Positions 11,424-22,789 of a stretch of 62,000 bases of DNA are shown in pieces (the stretch's first letter is position 1; every line of letters starts with the position of its first letter). Source of the DNA: Diphasiastrum complanatum. Its lineage: Eukaryota; Streptophyta; Lycopodiopsida; Lycopodiales; Lycopodiaceae. The notes beneath the pieces are model-generated. The model worked only from the letters and a program-made list of their open reading frames with translations. It had not been told where the DNA came from and did no database searches. The stretch lies in contig CM055099.1 in NCBI GenBank assembly GCA_029204225.1, positions 70,569,349 through 70,631,348 on the forward strand, written 5' to 3'. Both the position numbers and the translations under genes were made by a program.

Positions 11424-12068
11424 TTGGATTTTAATGCTCAGGACCAAATCCATATTATAATTGACAATTGAATTCAGCATATACAAGAGACAATGAACAT
11501 GAATATGAAAATATGAAAATATGATAATAAAGCCAATACATATGATGGTGCTATCCAATCTGTGCACCTTGGAGAAGGGCTTCAATGGCGATCTTGAATA
11601 GACTCTGGATGATTGATCTACACAATAACAGAAAACTCCAATTGTTGATGAATGCTTCTCAATGTGGTGAAGTTATATAGTGGCGACCACCATCAGAGAG
11701 AGCGAACAACCAAGTGACAAAAGGGATGCAAAACACCAAAAGTGTGTTTTCGCATAGGGAGTCGGAAGGCCAAATCATGAAGAGGCTGTATCATCAGGGG
11801 GGGGGAGCAAAGCCCCCCGTCACCTCCAGCCGGGGGGCTACCACCCCCTGGACCCCCTGTTCCTCGGGGGGCTCCACCCCCCGAACTCCCCAGGACTTCC
11901 TACTATGCAATCTAGCCATCTCCTAACCATCATGGTCTCACAGTAGACCCCATACTAACAACCGTGCTCAATAATGGCTTTTCCTTATAACGGGGGCCTT
12001 ACAGATTTGAGCTCATGGTTAACTAGTGACTACTAAACTGAGAGGTGAATGTTTAGTTATGTCTAACA
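11424..12068 (-). mobile_element. Copia-type LTR, family F, - orientation
   Basis: On the + strand it starts TGTTGGATTT and ends TATGTCTAACA, followed immediately by CTCCCCCTC, which on the - strand is a polypurine tract preceding TGTTAGA. That order is the 3' end of an element read on the - strand. Internal sequence right of it is only about 70 bp long before copia A's LTR begins, so copia A probably inserted near the 3' end of F. The left boundary is uncertain because its last 32 bp match another LTR's start in inverse. Confidence 0.55.
11797..11894. repeat. G/C-tract hairpin cluster inside LTR F
   Basis: Three consecutive near-perfect stems in about 100 bp: GGGGGG...CCCCCC, GCCCCCCG...CGGGGGGC, and CGGGGGG-CTCCA-CCCCCCG. 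The surrounding DNA is AT-rich. Such G/C stems occur in some plant copia LTRs. Confidence 0.75.
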
Positions 12069-12139
12069 CTCCCCCTCAACATTCACCGAAGGTAAATCAC
12101 AGTCTTGGTCCAAGACCAAGTTGAAGAAATGACCAAAAA

Positions 12140-12882
12140 GTTGAACTAAATCCAAAGCTTTCATAATCAAGATGAATAATTCAGATAAGCGCAAATGAAC
12201 AATACAATAGTGAGACAGAAATTGCACTCCGATTAATATCAACAATGAGTACAATGGCTTGAAGTGATAACTTCAGCTTGTCGTTGAGTGTGATAATGCT
12301 GGCTACTCAAAATTCTTCTTGAGAGAAGATTGATTGATAATTAACTCAACTATTGATTAGTCTATTATAGCTGATTACAAAATATCTGTTTTCTAAATAT
12401 CTATTTAGCATTTATTACAATCGTCTTAAAGCAATAACTGTATGTACAATAGTAGGTGAACTGCATAAAGACTTCTGCAGTTTATTTGGATCAAATTTTT
12501 TTTAACCCTAATGGAAAGAATCGACAAAGGTCGGCTGATGGCAAATTCCGTTAAGTTGACGAAGTTGCATACGCCGACAAATTCGGTTGATGGGTATATA
12601 CATGAGAAGTCGAAGTTGATGGAATGAAGTAAGTTGGGTACTTCGAATACTTTGATGTCGGGTAAGTTGATGTTGTATATATCAGATGAGTATACATAGG
12701 AGAAGTCGATAATTTCGATGTCGGACACTTCGATGTCGAACACTTTGGAGGTTAACATTTGATTATACACATGGAGAAGTCGAAATCGATGAAGTCAGAC
12801 TTTAAACACTTTTGTGTTTTGGTTGAGTCTTTCAGGATGCTCATTACTCCATGGATTTGGTCCTAAGCATTAAAATCCAACA
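12140..12882 (-). mobile_element. 3' LTR of copia A
   Basis: Starts on the - strand TGTTGGATTTTAATGC directly after the polypurine tract. The far end is approximate: homology with the LTRs at 26,111 and 32,866 (ATTGTATTGTTC..., TTCATCTTGA) fades near 12,140. Rich in TCGA-containing repeats such as GAAGTCGA and GATGTCG (12,530-12,790). Confidence 0.75.
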
Positions 12883-12892
12883 CTCCCCCTTA
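12883..12892 (-). other. Polypurine tract of copia A
   Basis: - strand TAAGGGGGAG abutting the LTR's TGTTGG; it primes plus-strand DNA synthesis. The RNase H stop codon TAA overlaps its start. Confidence 0.85.
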
Positions 12893-13697
12893 TTGTGGAT
12901 CCTGAAAAACTTGGATCTTTAGATTTAACATGTCGTTAAACCTGAGATAGTGCTCCTTTGATAGTGCTTTAGTGAAGTAATCTACTGCCACTAAATTTGT
13001 TTTGCAGAAAACCAATACTACTTCCTTGCTTTGCACTTTTTCTCTAAGGTAATGATACCTGATTTCAATATGTTTGCTCCGAGAATCAAATCTCGGATTT
13101 AGAGATAGTGCTATTGTGCTTTGATTGTCACAATAAATAGCCGTTAGATGTGACTGAGCAAGGTTGATATCTACAAGCAGGTGTCTTAGCCAGATTGCCT
13201 CCTTGGTAGCATTTGTGGTAGCTATGTATTCTCATTCAATTGAAGATAATGCTATCGAGGTCTGCTTTCGGCTGTTCCATGAGATTAGGCTTTGATTCAA
13301 TAGGAATACAAATCCAGAAGTTGATCTTCTGGTGTCGATATCTCCTGTCCAATCTGCATCTGTATATCCTTCAAGAATATTGGCAGATTGGCTTCCTCCA
13401 TAACAGATGCTGAGATGTTTTGTAGCTTGGACATACTTCATGACCTTTATGAGAGCTTTCCAATGAGTTGGCCTTGGATTCGATAGGAATTGGCTGAGAG
13501 AGCTGATGGAGTATGCTAAATCGAGTTGAGTGCAGAGCATAACATACATGAGTGACTTGATAATGGAGTGAAATGATTGCTTCATTTCCTCCTTCTCTAT
13601 CTCGGATTGTGGACATTTCTCCTTTGACAGCTTGAGAACCAGGGTCGAGTGGGAAGTAGCTCGATTTGCAATTGGTCATTCCGTATTTTTCGAGCAC
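12890..13697 (-). pseudogene. Copia A RNase H and end of RT, frameshifted
   Basis: RNase H domain of the polyprotein. Visible - strand blocks: YSISSLSQFLSNP, GYTDADWTGDIDTRRSTSGF, SWNSRKQTSIALSSIE (all 13,232-13,585), then past a stop the YFTKALSKEH C-terminus near 12,960. The TDADW and ALSSIE motifs are diagnostic for copia RNase H. Confidence 0.85.
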
Positions 13698-14355
13698 GTT
13701 GATGAGATATCATTGTTGACTGATGAAGATCTGTCTGCTAGGTCGATCTCGATAGATCTGGATTTCGAGACAGTAATGAGCTGGCCCCTTTTTGTACTCA
13801 TGTGCTAAATGCATTTCGTATCCTTCATCAAATTCAAGTTGTTACTAAAAAGTAACATATCATCAACATAAAGAATGATGATAATGAAGGAATTGGAAAT
13901 AGACTTGAAGTAAACATTCGAGTCTGCCGAGTTTGGAATAAAACCATTCTCGATTAGAAATGCATTGATCTTCTGAAACCATGCTCTTGGTGATTGCTTC
14001 AAATCATAGAGAGCCTTGTGGATTTTGCACACTAGGTGCTGCTTGCCTTTCAGCTCGTATCCCTCTGGTTGCGACATATAGATCTCTTCTTCGATAGTTC
14101 CATTGAGGAAAGCTGTCTGGACATCCATCTGGTGGACTTCGAGATCAACTTGTCTTCCACAAAAACGACATCTCTACTGGTGAATGATTTTTGAGTGTCC
14201 ACGTTGTAGAGTTTGTATGCCTTGTGATCTGGGGAATAGCCAATAAAAATCAATTTTCTGCTGATATTGTCCAGCTTCTTTCTTAGATCAGCAGAGATCT
14301 AAGCATAGGCAATGCATCAAACATTCGGATATGCTTGAGTGATGGCTTCGATCTT
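13698..14355 (-). pseudogene. Copia A reverse transcriptase, decayed
   Basis: - strand blocks DVQTAFLNGTIEEEIYMSQP, KALYDLKQSPRAW and the catalytic LYVDDMLLF (13,805-14,128), preceded in another frame by FIGYSPDHKAYKLYN (14,050-14,253). About 370 bp of the RT N-terminal part that element D retains is missing between the FIGY and DVQTAF blocks, so the copy has an internal deletion. Confidence 0.85.
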
Positions 14356-15025
14356 GTTCATACCTCATAGGGTGTTTTTCCATTCAGAGCCTTGGTGATG
14401 GATCGATTTTGTAGATAAGCTGCTGTAATAACAGCTTCTGTCCAAAAATTATTTGGAAGAGAGGCATGGGCCATCATGCTCTTGGCACTTTCGATGAGTG
14501 TCCGATTCTTCCTCTCAGCTACACCATTGGACTGAGGTGAGTAGCTGGTTGTATATTGTTGATGTATTCTATTGGCCTTGCAGAAGTCCTTGAATTTTGT
14601 GGAGATATACTCTCTCCCTCCATCTGTGCGTAGAGCTTTGATCTTCCTTTGGGTTTGATTTTCAGCAGATGCCTTGAATTGCTTTAAGAATTTGAATGCC
14701 TTTGATTTGTTCTTCATAAAATAAGTAGTAGTCCTTCATGAGAAGTCATCGATGAAGGTTAGGAAAGAGAGAGCTCTCCCTGTCAAAGCAGTCTGCATCG
14801 GGCCACAAATGTCGCTATGCACAAGGTCTAGTAAGCCCTTAGAAGTATGAGCTGAGTCTGAAATGAAAGGGCTTGCTGACTGAAGGTAGATTTTGTACTA
14901 GACTCTGAGTTGACATTTGCTGGACATTTGCTGTATACTGTTGAAGTTAAGATGGCCAAGTTTGAAATGCTAGAAGTGGTTGTGTGAAGAGCTTAACTGT
15001 TTGTCGAATAGCAGTGACTAAGCGT
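14356..15025 (-). pseudogene. Copia A integrase core
   Basis: Frame 14,358-14,717 carries IKALRTDGGREY (second acidic residue of DDE) and SPQSNGVAERKNRT (final Glu). Upstream frames around 14,740-14,990 hold the decayed first Asp region and zinc-finger linker, broken by stops. Confidence 0.85.
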
Positions 15026-15619
15026 TTAGAGGTAGCCACATCGTCTGTCGAAGGCTAAAACCTTTCTAGACTTGTCGAGTATGGTGTAGCCCTCTGTATC
15101 GAATTCGACCCTTTGACCAGAATCCGTGATTCTACTTATCGAAAATAGATTTTTGGTAAGGTTAGGAACATGAAGAACATTGGACAACAACTTTATTTCA
15201 GCTTTGTTGAATTTGACTTTGACTGTTCCTTCACTTTCGATAGAATGAGATGAGTTGTCTCCAAGCTGCAGAACTCTTGAGTGGGTGAATGGCTTGTAAT
15301 CCTTGAACCAGTCTTGATGGTGAGTCATATGTTGAGTTGCTCCAAAGTCCAAGTACCAGAAATCGATATCCGGTTGTTCTTCGACCTTTGTCATGAAGGC
15401 TACTCCATCTTCCTCCTGTTGCTGGATTGAGTGACTGGTTGTAGCAAAATTTGCTTGCTGTTGAAACTGTTTCTTCTTCTCGTTGTTGTAATTCAAAGTG
15501 CGACAGTCCTTGATTTCATGGCCAGTCCTCTTACAGTATTTGTAGAATAGTTTTTGCACTAGTTGAAATGATGAAGAAGTTGAATTTGATCTTGAACTAG
15601 AATTTGGTCCAGACTGCAT
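15026..15619 (-). pseudogene. Copia A zinc knuckle and protease
   Basis: 198-residue open stretch. Zinc knuckle reads YKYCKRTGHEIKDC, with the first cysteine of CCHC replaced by Tyr. The aspartic protease signature is YLDFGATQHMT where the family has D-S/T-G-A, so the active-site triad has become DFG. Both changes predict an inactive product. Continues into the pre-integrase region (NVLHVPNLTKNLFSISR). Confidence 0.85.
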
Positions 15620-15637
15620 GTTGCTCTTCTTGTCAGT

Positions 15638-16144
15638 CTATCCTGACTTTGTAGATCTCTTTGATCTAAACATCGAATTTTTTAAATATAGAGCTTGAGG
15701 ATCCGATCCTAAGCTCGAGGATGATGTAGTTCTTCTGATCTCCTCTTGTAGAGGCATTGGAATTACTCTTGAAAGAGTGAAATGCTCCTGGGTCGATATT
15801 GCCATGACCCAGTTTTCATAGGCATCAGGGAGACTCAATAATAGAGTCATTACAACATCGAAATCTTTGATGACTGAGCCAGTTGCAGTCATTTGCTCCA
15901 TAAGATTTTTGAAAGTGTTGAGATGGCTCGAAACACTATCTGCATCAGACATTCTGAGAGTGAAGAATTTCTTCCTCAAATGAAGCTTGGAAGTAATGTC
16001 TTTGATGTCGTAGAGAGTTGCTAGGATGTCCCATGCATCCTTAGCAGTCTGAGTAACACGTATGTGGCTGATCTGAGTATCCTTGATGTTGAGGGTAATC
16101 ATGGCAAATGCTTTGCCATCTCTCAGTCTTTTGATTGGAAACAC
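15638..16144 (-). pseudogene. Copia A gag (UBN2-like), N-terminus missing
   Basis: Capsid region: AKDAWDILATLYD, LRKKFFTLRM, VSSHLNTFKNLMEQM and LLLSLPDAYENWV are typical of copia Gag. One stop separates it from the zinc-knuckle frame. The 5' end is cut by the junction with gypsy sequence at about 16,130. Confidence 0.85.
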
Positions 16145-16620
16145 AAGTTATATGCTGCTCTGTGGGCATTCATGACAACATACAAGGAAAGCACTGATCA
16201 AACACCATTCCAATTGGTTTATGATCAAGATTCTGTAATGCTAGTGGAGTTTTTGGTACCATCATTAAGAGTTGCCATTGTACAACGTCTCGATGAGTCC
16301 AAATCTCTACAATTGTACCATGAAGCATTACAAAAACTTTGCGAGACACGCCTATTGGCTGTGCATGCATTGACAGAAAGCACGTCGTAAGACATGGCAT
16401 GATCGTCGGTTATACAAGAAGGATCTTCGTTCCAGAGATCCGGTGCTCATATACAAGACCAAGGCAATCAAGAGAAAATTGAAGTTCACAGGAGAAGGCC
16501 CATATCGTGTTCAAAGAGGTCCTTAGCATGGAGCCGTGAATCTCGAACAATTGGATGGGACACCATTTGATATGCCCATCAATGGTAGCCGACTTCACAA
16601 GTATTGGCCATCACAATAAC
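16128..16620 (+). pseudogene. Ty3/gypsy integrase C-terminal fragment
   Basis: + strand reading LYAALWAFMTTYKESTDQTP, then PFQLVYDQDSVMLVEFLVPS, KRKLKFTGEGPYRVQ and NGSRLHKYW after frame breaks. This is the usual end of a plant gypsy integrase. Sandwiched between copia A and copia B; no LTR of its own identified. Confidence 0.85.
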
Positions 16621-16694
16621 GCAGATCTAGCTTGTTTGAAGTTTTTAGCACGTGTGAACTTCACCACACACCCTACAGGATCTTACTGAGGTGT

Positions 16695-17353
16695 TGTGAT
16701 TGCACAGGATTGATTAAAGTAATTGCACATGAAAAATCTATGACACGAGCACAATGCCATACATCAGATGAAAATATCTAACTCCTCACTATGAGAAATG
16801 AATGTCAGAAATAATTCTAAGTGTTCAATATGGGAAAAACAGCCTGCTCTCAGGTAGAGAGAGAAAATCAATGATGGAAAACTCGGATAGAGAGAGAATG
16901 AGTCCAAAACATCAAAATCTCAATATTCACAATATGGCAAAACATGCCAAGCTTTTCCTACATGAGAGAGACTCGAATTCCTACAGTGGAGTTGCATGGA
17001 AAGTCCACTTAACTGAACTAATTCACCTACCAGAAGTAACTGCGTGCATGGATGTTGCATGTACTGCATGTCAACTCATAAAACTACCTAGACATGTGTA
17101 GATCATAGAAACCACTTTGCATGTTGCATGCATTGATTGCATGTGGCTTGCATGCATACAGTATGGCATTGCATGCTATCTAAACTTCTGCATGTCATCA
17201 AAATTGAATCTATCTAACTCAAATTCGACCTATACTAGAAGGTTATGTGCTTAATTCACATACCTTTTATGTACAACATGAAATTTAGTGGAAACAACCA
17301 TGGGCATGGCCCCAAACTCGAGATAGGAAGATAATATTTTAATAATCTTCACA
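16695..17353 (-). mobile_element. 3' LTR of copia B
   Basis: + strand boundaries TGTGATTGCA...TAATCTTCACA; on the right, CTCCTCCTTAA is the reverse of a polypurine tract AAGGAGGAG. The - strand LTR therefore begins TGTGAAGATT. It holds a dense cluster of TGCATG/CATGCA motifs (about 17,040-17,180). The left end is inferred from TGTGA/TCACA symmetry. Confidence 0.65.
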
Positions 17354-17367
17354 CTCCTCCTTAAAAT

Positions 17368-17767
17368 TTATGCTCCTATCAACATAGATTTCGAAATTAG
17401 GCCAAGGTTAGACCTCATTTTCATAAAGGCATTCTTGAGTAGAGGCTTGGTGAGAAGATCCGCAACACAATTTGAAGATGCAACATGTTTCAATGAGATC
17501 TCTCTCCCAATGACTTTTTCTCTTACAAAATGACCAGCCACTTCGATATGTTTGCTCTTTGCATGGAAACTTGGATTATTTGCAAGAGCCTGAGCAGAAA
17601 TGTTATCATTCTTGATAATTGGAAGATCTTCATCTGCATAACACTTTAGCTCCAAAAGTAGCCTTTTGATCCATGAAACCGCCTTTGTTGTGGTTGTAAG
17701 AGATTTGTACTCAACTTCACAGGATGATAAGGAAATAGTTGCCTGCTTCTTTGATAGCCAAGCATTA
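17368..17767 (-). pseudogene. Copia B RNase H, C-terminal part
   Basis: - strand AWLSKKQATISLSSCEVEYK, KHIEVAGHFVREKV, HVASSNCVADLLTKPL: the RNase H end of a copia polyprotein, close to the polypurine tract. Confidence 0.85.
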
Positions 17768-18419
17768 GGGAAAATATGGGCTCAAAATGGGCCCTTTAAA
17801 AAGTTTGACTATAGAGCAAGATTAACATGAGAGAGAGAAAACTTCCGGCAACATCTATGCTCGTTTTTTATGATTCCGGAACTGCCCGCCGCCCAACTTA
17901 TATGATCAACATGTAGCCTTAATTTTCATAAGCAAATGTGATAATATTGCACATTTTCCCCTTTGAAAAGCGCTCCAAGGGGTCCCACTCCCTTGGAAAA
18001 ATGTGCAACTGGCGTCTGGAATCGGCGGGCGTTATTGCACTAGTGTGTGCTCATTCACTTCTCCTTTGTATTTCCAGGTGATGGTACAAGAGCTTTCCAA
18101 ACCCTAATATCGGTTCAATGCGCAGATGTGCTCTCTGACTGGTTAAGCAGGCCATCCACGCGTTGAATCGATATCAGGTTTATTTGTAAAACAGTCTAAC
18201 TTTCTTAACCGTAGCTCGAATTGAGATGAATGGGTGCCATTAGAAAGAGCTCGACAAGAGCTTCGCAATGGCATCCTACATGAACTAGTTCTGAGTTACG
18301 GTTAAAAAGTTATAGGCAGTCAAAGTTCGCAGAAAATCTCTCATCTAAAAAAATATATATTTCAAAAAAATAGTTCTAATATCGGTCGCTCAAACACCAA
18401 AATGACCTAATTCCGACTT

Positions 18420-18497
18420 ACAGTTCAAAAATTATAGGCAGTCAAAGTTTTGGCGCCAAAACTTTGACTGCCTATAACTTTTGAATCGTAAGTTGGA
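18420..18497. repeat. Palindrome centred on GGCGCC
   Basis: TATAGGCAGTCAAAGTTTT-GGCGCC-AAAACTTTGACTGCCTATA with flanking AATT/ACTTA symmetry; about 38 bp per arm, few mismatches. Confidence 0.85.
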
Positions 18498-18543
18498 ATT
18501 AGGTCATTCGGGTGCCGTTGCAAAGCTCTCGTTGAGCTCTTTT

Positions 18544-18706
<163 letters not shown>

Positions 18707-19181
18707 TATTTTTTTTGGAATATATATTTTTTTAAATGAAAGATTTTTTTTTTTTTGCAAACTTTGACTGCCTATAACTTTTTCACCGTAATTGAAACTA
18801 GGTGATGTAGCTGCCGTTGCGAAGCTCTCATACGGCTCTTTCTAATGGCACCATGTTCGTATCAATTGGAGCTATGGTTAAGAAGTTAGACTATTTGGAA
18901 AGCTCTCGCGCCATAACTTGGAAATGCAAAGGAGAAGTGAAGCTCACCAATTCCAAGCACCAGTTGCACATATTTTCAAGGGTGCGGGTCCCCTCGGAGC
19001 GCTTTTCAAAGGGAAAAATATGCAGGAGAATATAATTTATAAAAACTAACGCTAGTTAAACTATTCGGACAGATATTTAACATACGAGCAACACATATTG
19101 TCCAATGAAATTTTATTTCTGTCCGACAAGAGTTTTTGAAATAATTGAGCACTTTTACAGTGTTGTACACATGTTATAAGA

Positions 19182-20093
19182 TTATTGGTCCATTTGGAGG
19201 CTTAAAGGATGTAAAGTCAACAAAAGCATCTTTACAAAGGGTCCATTTTGAATCCAAACTTCCCCTAATGAAACCAGGTTCCCTCCAAGAAATATAGTGT
19301 AAGCACTTGTGGATTTTCTATCCAACCTGTCTCCTGCAAAATTTGAATCTGAAAAAGCAATCAAAGTCAGATCTTCTCCTTTGTAGAATAATCCATAATC
19401 CAAGGTAGAAGATATATACCTCAAGACTCTTTTAGCCAACTTCCAATGATATAACTCTGGATCCTGCATGTGTTGATTTAGCTTATGAACACAAAAGCTT
19501 AGATCAGGCCTAATCACTGTTAACCATATAAGTGAGCCAATAAGACTCCTATAAAGAGTGATGTTCACAAAGGACTTTTCATCATCTTTCATAGGAACTT
19601 TTACAGTGTGCTGCATAGGTGTATCTATGCCTTTATAGTTTTCCATTTGGAATTTCTTGAGCATGGAAAGTGCATATCTACTTTGGCTTATAAATGCATG
19701 ACCTTTCCAAAAATCTATTTCAAGGCCTAGAATATAGTGAAGAACTCCTAAGTCCTGCATCTTAAACTCACGACCAAGTGCAAGCTTAGTTTCTTTATTT
19801 TCACAAAGAATGATATCATCTACATAGATGAGAAGAATAATTACAAAGTTATCTACAAACTTATAATACAGAGAAGGGTCATATTCACTTAGAAAAAATC
19901 CGAGTGATATGAGATAGGAGTTGAGCCTTGCATACCAAGACCTTGGTGCATATTTCAGTCCATACAGACTTTTGAACAAAAGACAAACTTTTGATTCATC
20001 ACCTTCCTTGACAAAACCTGGAGGCTGCTCCATGTAAATCTCCTCCTCAAGGTAACCATTGAGAAATGCATTAGAAACATCAAGCTGGAACAT
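19182..20093 (-). pseudogene. Copia B reverse transcriptase, main open frame
   Basis: About 280 residues of RT: LDVSNAFLNGYLEEEIYMEQ, KSLYGLKYAPRSWY, catalytic LIYVDDIILCENKET, KMQDLGVLHYILGLEI, YRSLIGSLIWLTVIRPDLSF, then the start of RNase H (FSDSNFAGDRLDRKSTS). From about residue 275 the frame has run into the foldback element, so the C-terminus shown is transposon sequence. Confidence 0.9.
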
Positions 20094-20480
20094 ACTCCAA
20101 TTGTGAAAACATGCAAGAGATATGAGTATTCAAATTGTTACCATCTTTGCGATTGGTGCAAAGGTGTCTTCATAATCAAGACCTTTGATTTGTGAGTAGC
20201 CTTTGGCACAAAGTCTTGCTTTATACTTATTGATAGATCCATCACGATTATACTTGATTCTGAATACCCACTTACATCCAATCACATGCATGTTGTTTGG
20301 TGGCTCCACAAGCTCCCATGTGTTATTTGACATCAAGGCTTCAAACTCTTGGGTCATTGCTTCAATCCACTTCTCGGATTGAAGTGCTTCTTGGACATCT
20401 TTGCTTGTCATCTGATATGAAAAGTGCATGTTAGGAAGTTTCACCTTCCACTTGCCTTCCTTTAGCATCATATGTGAGCC
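20094..20480 (-). pseudogene. Copia B RT N-terminal region
   Basis: - strand MTQEFEALMSNNTWELVEPP, GCKWVFRIKYNRDGSINKYK, LDYEDTFAPIAKM. Out of frame with the downstream RT by a small shift near 20,094-20,130. Confidence 0.85.
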
Positions 20481-21545
20481 TGCTTGGCTCAGATCTTGCT
20501 CGTGTAGATCTTCTTGGGCATTCACCCAATGCTTTTCACCAGTGCCATTAACATAGACTTCATCCTCATGGCCTTCGCCACATGGGATGCACATAAACAC
20601 CATTTTCACATCGAGTACCAAGGTACCACACACCACGTGCATGTCAACGCTCACTTCTTGGCTACCATCGAGATTATTTCTGGTGATAGACCCAAGTCAA
20701 TAAACCCAAGACAAGCTACTGCCGTGATCCTAACATCATCAAACCCTATCTGAACCCTCCTACTCCTGAATCCATTATGCATACTAACAATGGTTATCTG
20801 ATAGAGGCTATCAACAACCCCACCATCCAAGCAGCCACTCATCTGTTGAGCAATTTCCTAGTTGTGTCAATTTCGTGAAAGGATCGCATTCAATCCAACC
20901 TCCTTAGCCAAATTGTGGAATCCTATAGCAAATTTCCAAGCTCTTTAGTTGTGCCCTATGATTGGCATGTCTTCAGTATCAACGACTTGAAACTTGCCAT
21001 CAAACCCAACGTGCACGACCGGATCGCCGCAGGACCCCTTCTCTGTGCCCTCACTGATACCCTCCTTGAAGAAAAGGTTCGGGATTTCCAACGTACTAAC
21101 TTCCTTTCCACCTTCGTTGCATCCACTAGCCTTATTCCCACTTGTTTACTGATTCCCTGCTCTCGAGAATCTGTTTACTGGTTCTTTGTTTCTTACTCAG
21201 TTTATAGGTCTAGGCTTCTTGGGCGTTTTTTGAATGTTAACATTCTTGTTCAAAGGCCCAGATCAGGCAAAGATGGAAGTTGGACATTGTAGTATATGTC
21301 CTGCCTGTCAGAGGTCAATTTAGGGGCGTCACAATTGAACTGTATCACGTGCAATCAAACCAATATGTAACCAAAACATTCAACCAAGAAATCAGTGTGC
21401 TGCACAGTTGAATATTCATGATTCCTACTTTACTTGCTACAAAAACGAGTTTGAATCAGATCCTAAACACTAAAACTATTCTACACATGCGTTAGCCCTT
21501 GCAGTCTTGGGAGGATAAAAAGTCACTAACAAAAGAGACTTGGGC
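20481..21545 (+). other. Unrecognised + strand coding-like stretch
   Basis: Frames at 20,514-20,753 and 20,915-21,292 look mildly protein-like (for example VPYDWHVFSINDLKLAIKPN) but belong to no family I know and are interrupted by a stop near 20,876. Could be a decayed retroelement frame or captured host sequence. Confidence 0.3.
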
Positions 21546-21566
21546 TATTATTATTATTATTATTAT
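21546..21566 (+). repeat. (TTA)n microsatellite
   Basis: About seven TTA units followed by a T run. Confidence 0.9.
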
Positions 21567-21599
21567 TTTTAAAATACAAAACTGAAAACAAGCACTAAT

Positions 21600-22332
21600 C
21601 TAACAACATATTGAAGTTCCAAGGATCAAGAAACACACATTTCTTGATTCTTGAACTTCAAGAACATCAACAAAGAGACTGTCACAAGATTTGCAAGACT
21701 TACACCACAATGTTGATTCCTATATTATCCACAAAGCATAAATGTACCCTAGCAAGAAAGCTAGTCCTCCCTAATCCACAACCACACACAAAGGGATGGA
21801 AGTGCAAGATTATAAATGCATCACTCAAGAAAACAAGAAATATCAAGGAGCTTAGTGTAGTATCAAACTCGTGGAGGATCTTCTCATTTGGACATGAGTA
21901 GATACAATACATCAAAAAGCTCCCTTCTATAAAGAGAAAGCCTCTTAAATAAGCAAGAGAGCTACTTAGATGGCATCCTAGTGGCATTTCCACATTACAC
22001 AAATTATAAGTGGTATTGTGCTCTCCACTAGAGGTCACTATCAAAAGACGGCTCACTCTACTTTTCTAAGAGGGGTCTAACTACATTTATTACACTTGCC
22101 TAGAAATACTAGTCCCTACATGGTCATTCCATCTTTCGGGATTCACCATGAGGCTTACACAGTTTCTACTTGTCATTCTTAACTAGTACTTCTGGGCTCT
22201 CATACTTGGCTCTCAGTCTTCATTCATCTTGACTTCTCAGAGACCTCCTCAGTCTAAGGTGAGAGGTACTCTTGGGTAGCTCTGGCCGAGTATCTTGGGA
22301 ATTCTACAGAATCAGCCAACATCACTATAACT
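21600..22332 (-). mobile_element. LTR of family Y with adjoining internal end, - orientation
   Basis: Inverted copy of 30,066-30,900. On the - strand the internal tail (22,332-22,160) is followed by TGTAAGCCTCATGGTGAATC, then CCATGTAGGGACTAG, a TATTTAAG box, GGATCCTCCACGAG-like sequence and TCAAGAATCAAGAAATGTGT. Shared blocks in the same order at 30 kb support one family. Superfamily not determined. Confidence 0.7.
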
Positions 22333-22377
22333 ACCACTACTCGTATTGTTTCAACTAACTCACCGGCCATCAAACGT

Positions 22378-22647
22378 ATGCGTGCGATGCCTCATCCTCC
22401 GCAAGTCCTCCTACCACCTGCCAATGTGCCGCACCTTCATGCCATGCATATGCTTCTTTTCCCACTTCCACCCCCCCCATCCACTACTGCCACTGCTTCT
22501 ATTCCCATCGCTCCTATTCCTCCACCTTCTGCCATTGTTCTTGCTTCTGCTTCACCCTCCATCACCATCACATCTTCTATCCCTCCTACCTCCCTTACCT
22601 CTTCTATTTCCACTCCAACCCTCATCATTAACCTTGACGATTCATAG
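22378..22647 (+). other. Pro/Ser/Thr-rich open frame
   Basis: 89 residues dominated by Pro, Ser, Thr, Ile and Ala, from C-rich DNA. A competing frame is open as well, which is typical of low-complexity C-rich sequence. A real linker of a polyprotein is possible because copia D gag begins shortly after. Confidence 0.3.
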
Positions 22648-22789
22648 CTCTCGTCCGAAACCCTCTCTTGGATGAACCTCATCAACCTCACACCTCCAAC
22701 ATCTCCTTCCATCCTCGACACAACCCTTCATTTTTCTACACTCCCATATGTCGCCTCTTTCGAACAACCCATTCCACCCCCCCGTATGC

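Larger units (their letters stand above)
12140..16135 (-). mobile_element. Ty1/copia element A, 5'-truncated
   Basis: Read on the - strand: gag (16,144-15,638), zinc knuckle and protease (15,619-15,026), integrase, reverse transcriptase, RNase H ending at 12,890, polypurine tract, then a 3' LTR starting at 12,882. The 5' LTR and first part of gag are missing: at about 16,130 the sequence switches to a + strand gypsy fragment. Domain order INT-RT-RH is the copia order. Element D on the + strand at 22,788-26,860 is a close relative. Confidence 0.88.

Noticed and set aside
22378-22675. Proline-rich structural or cell-wall protein
   Set aside because: Two + strand frames are open together over C-rich sequence with no signal peptide or regular Pro motif.
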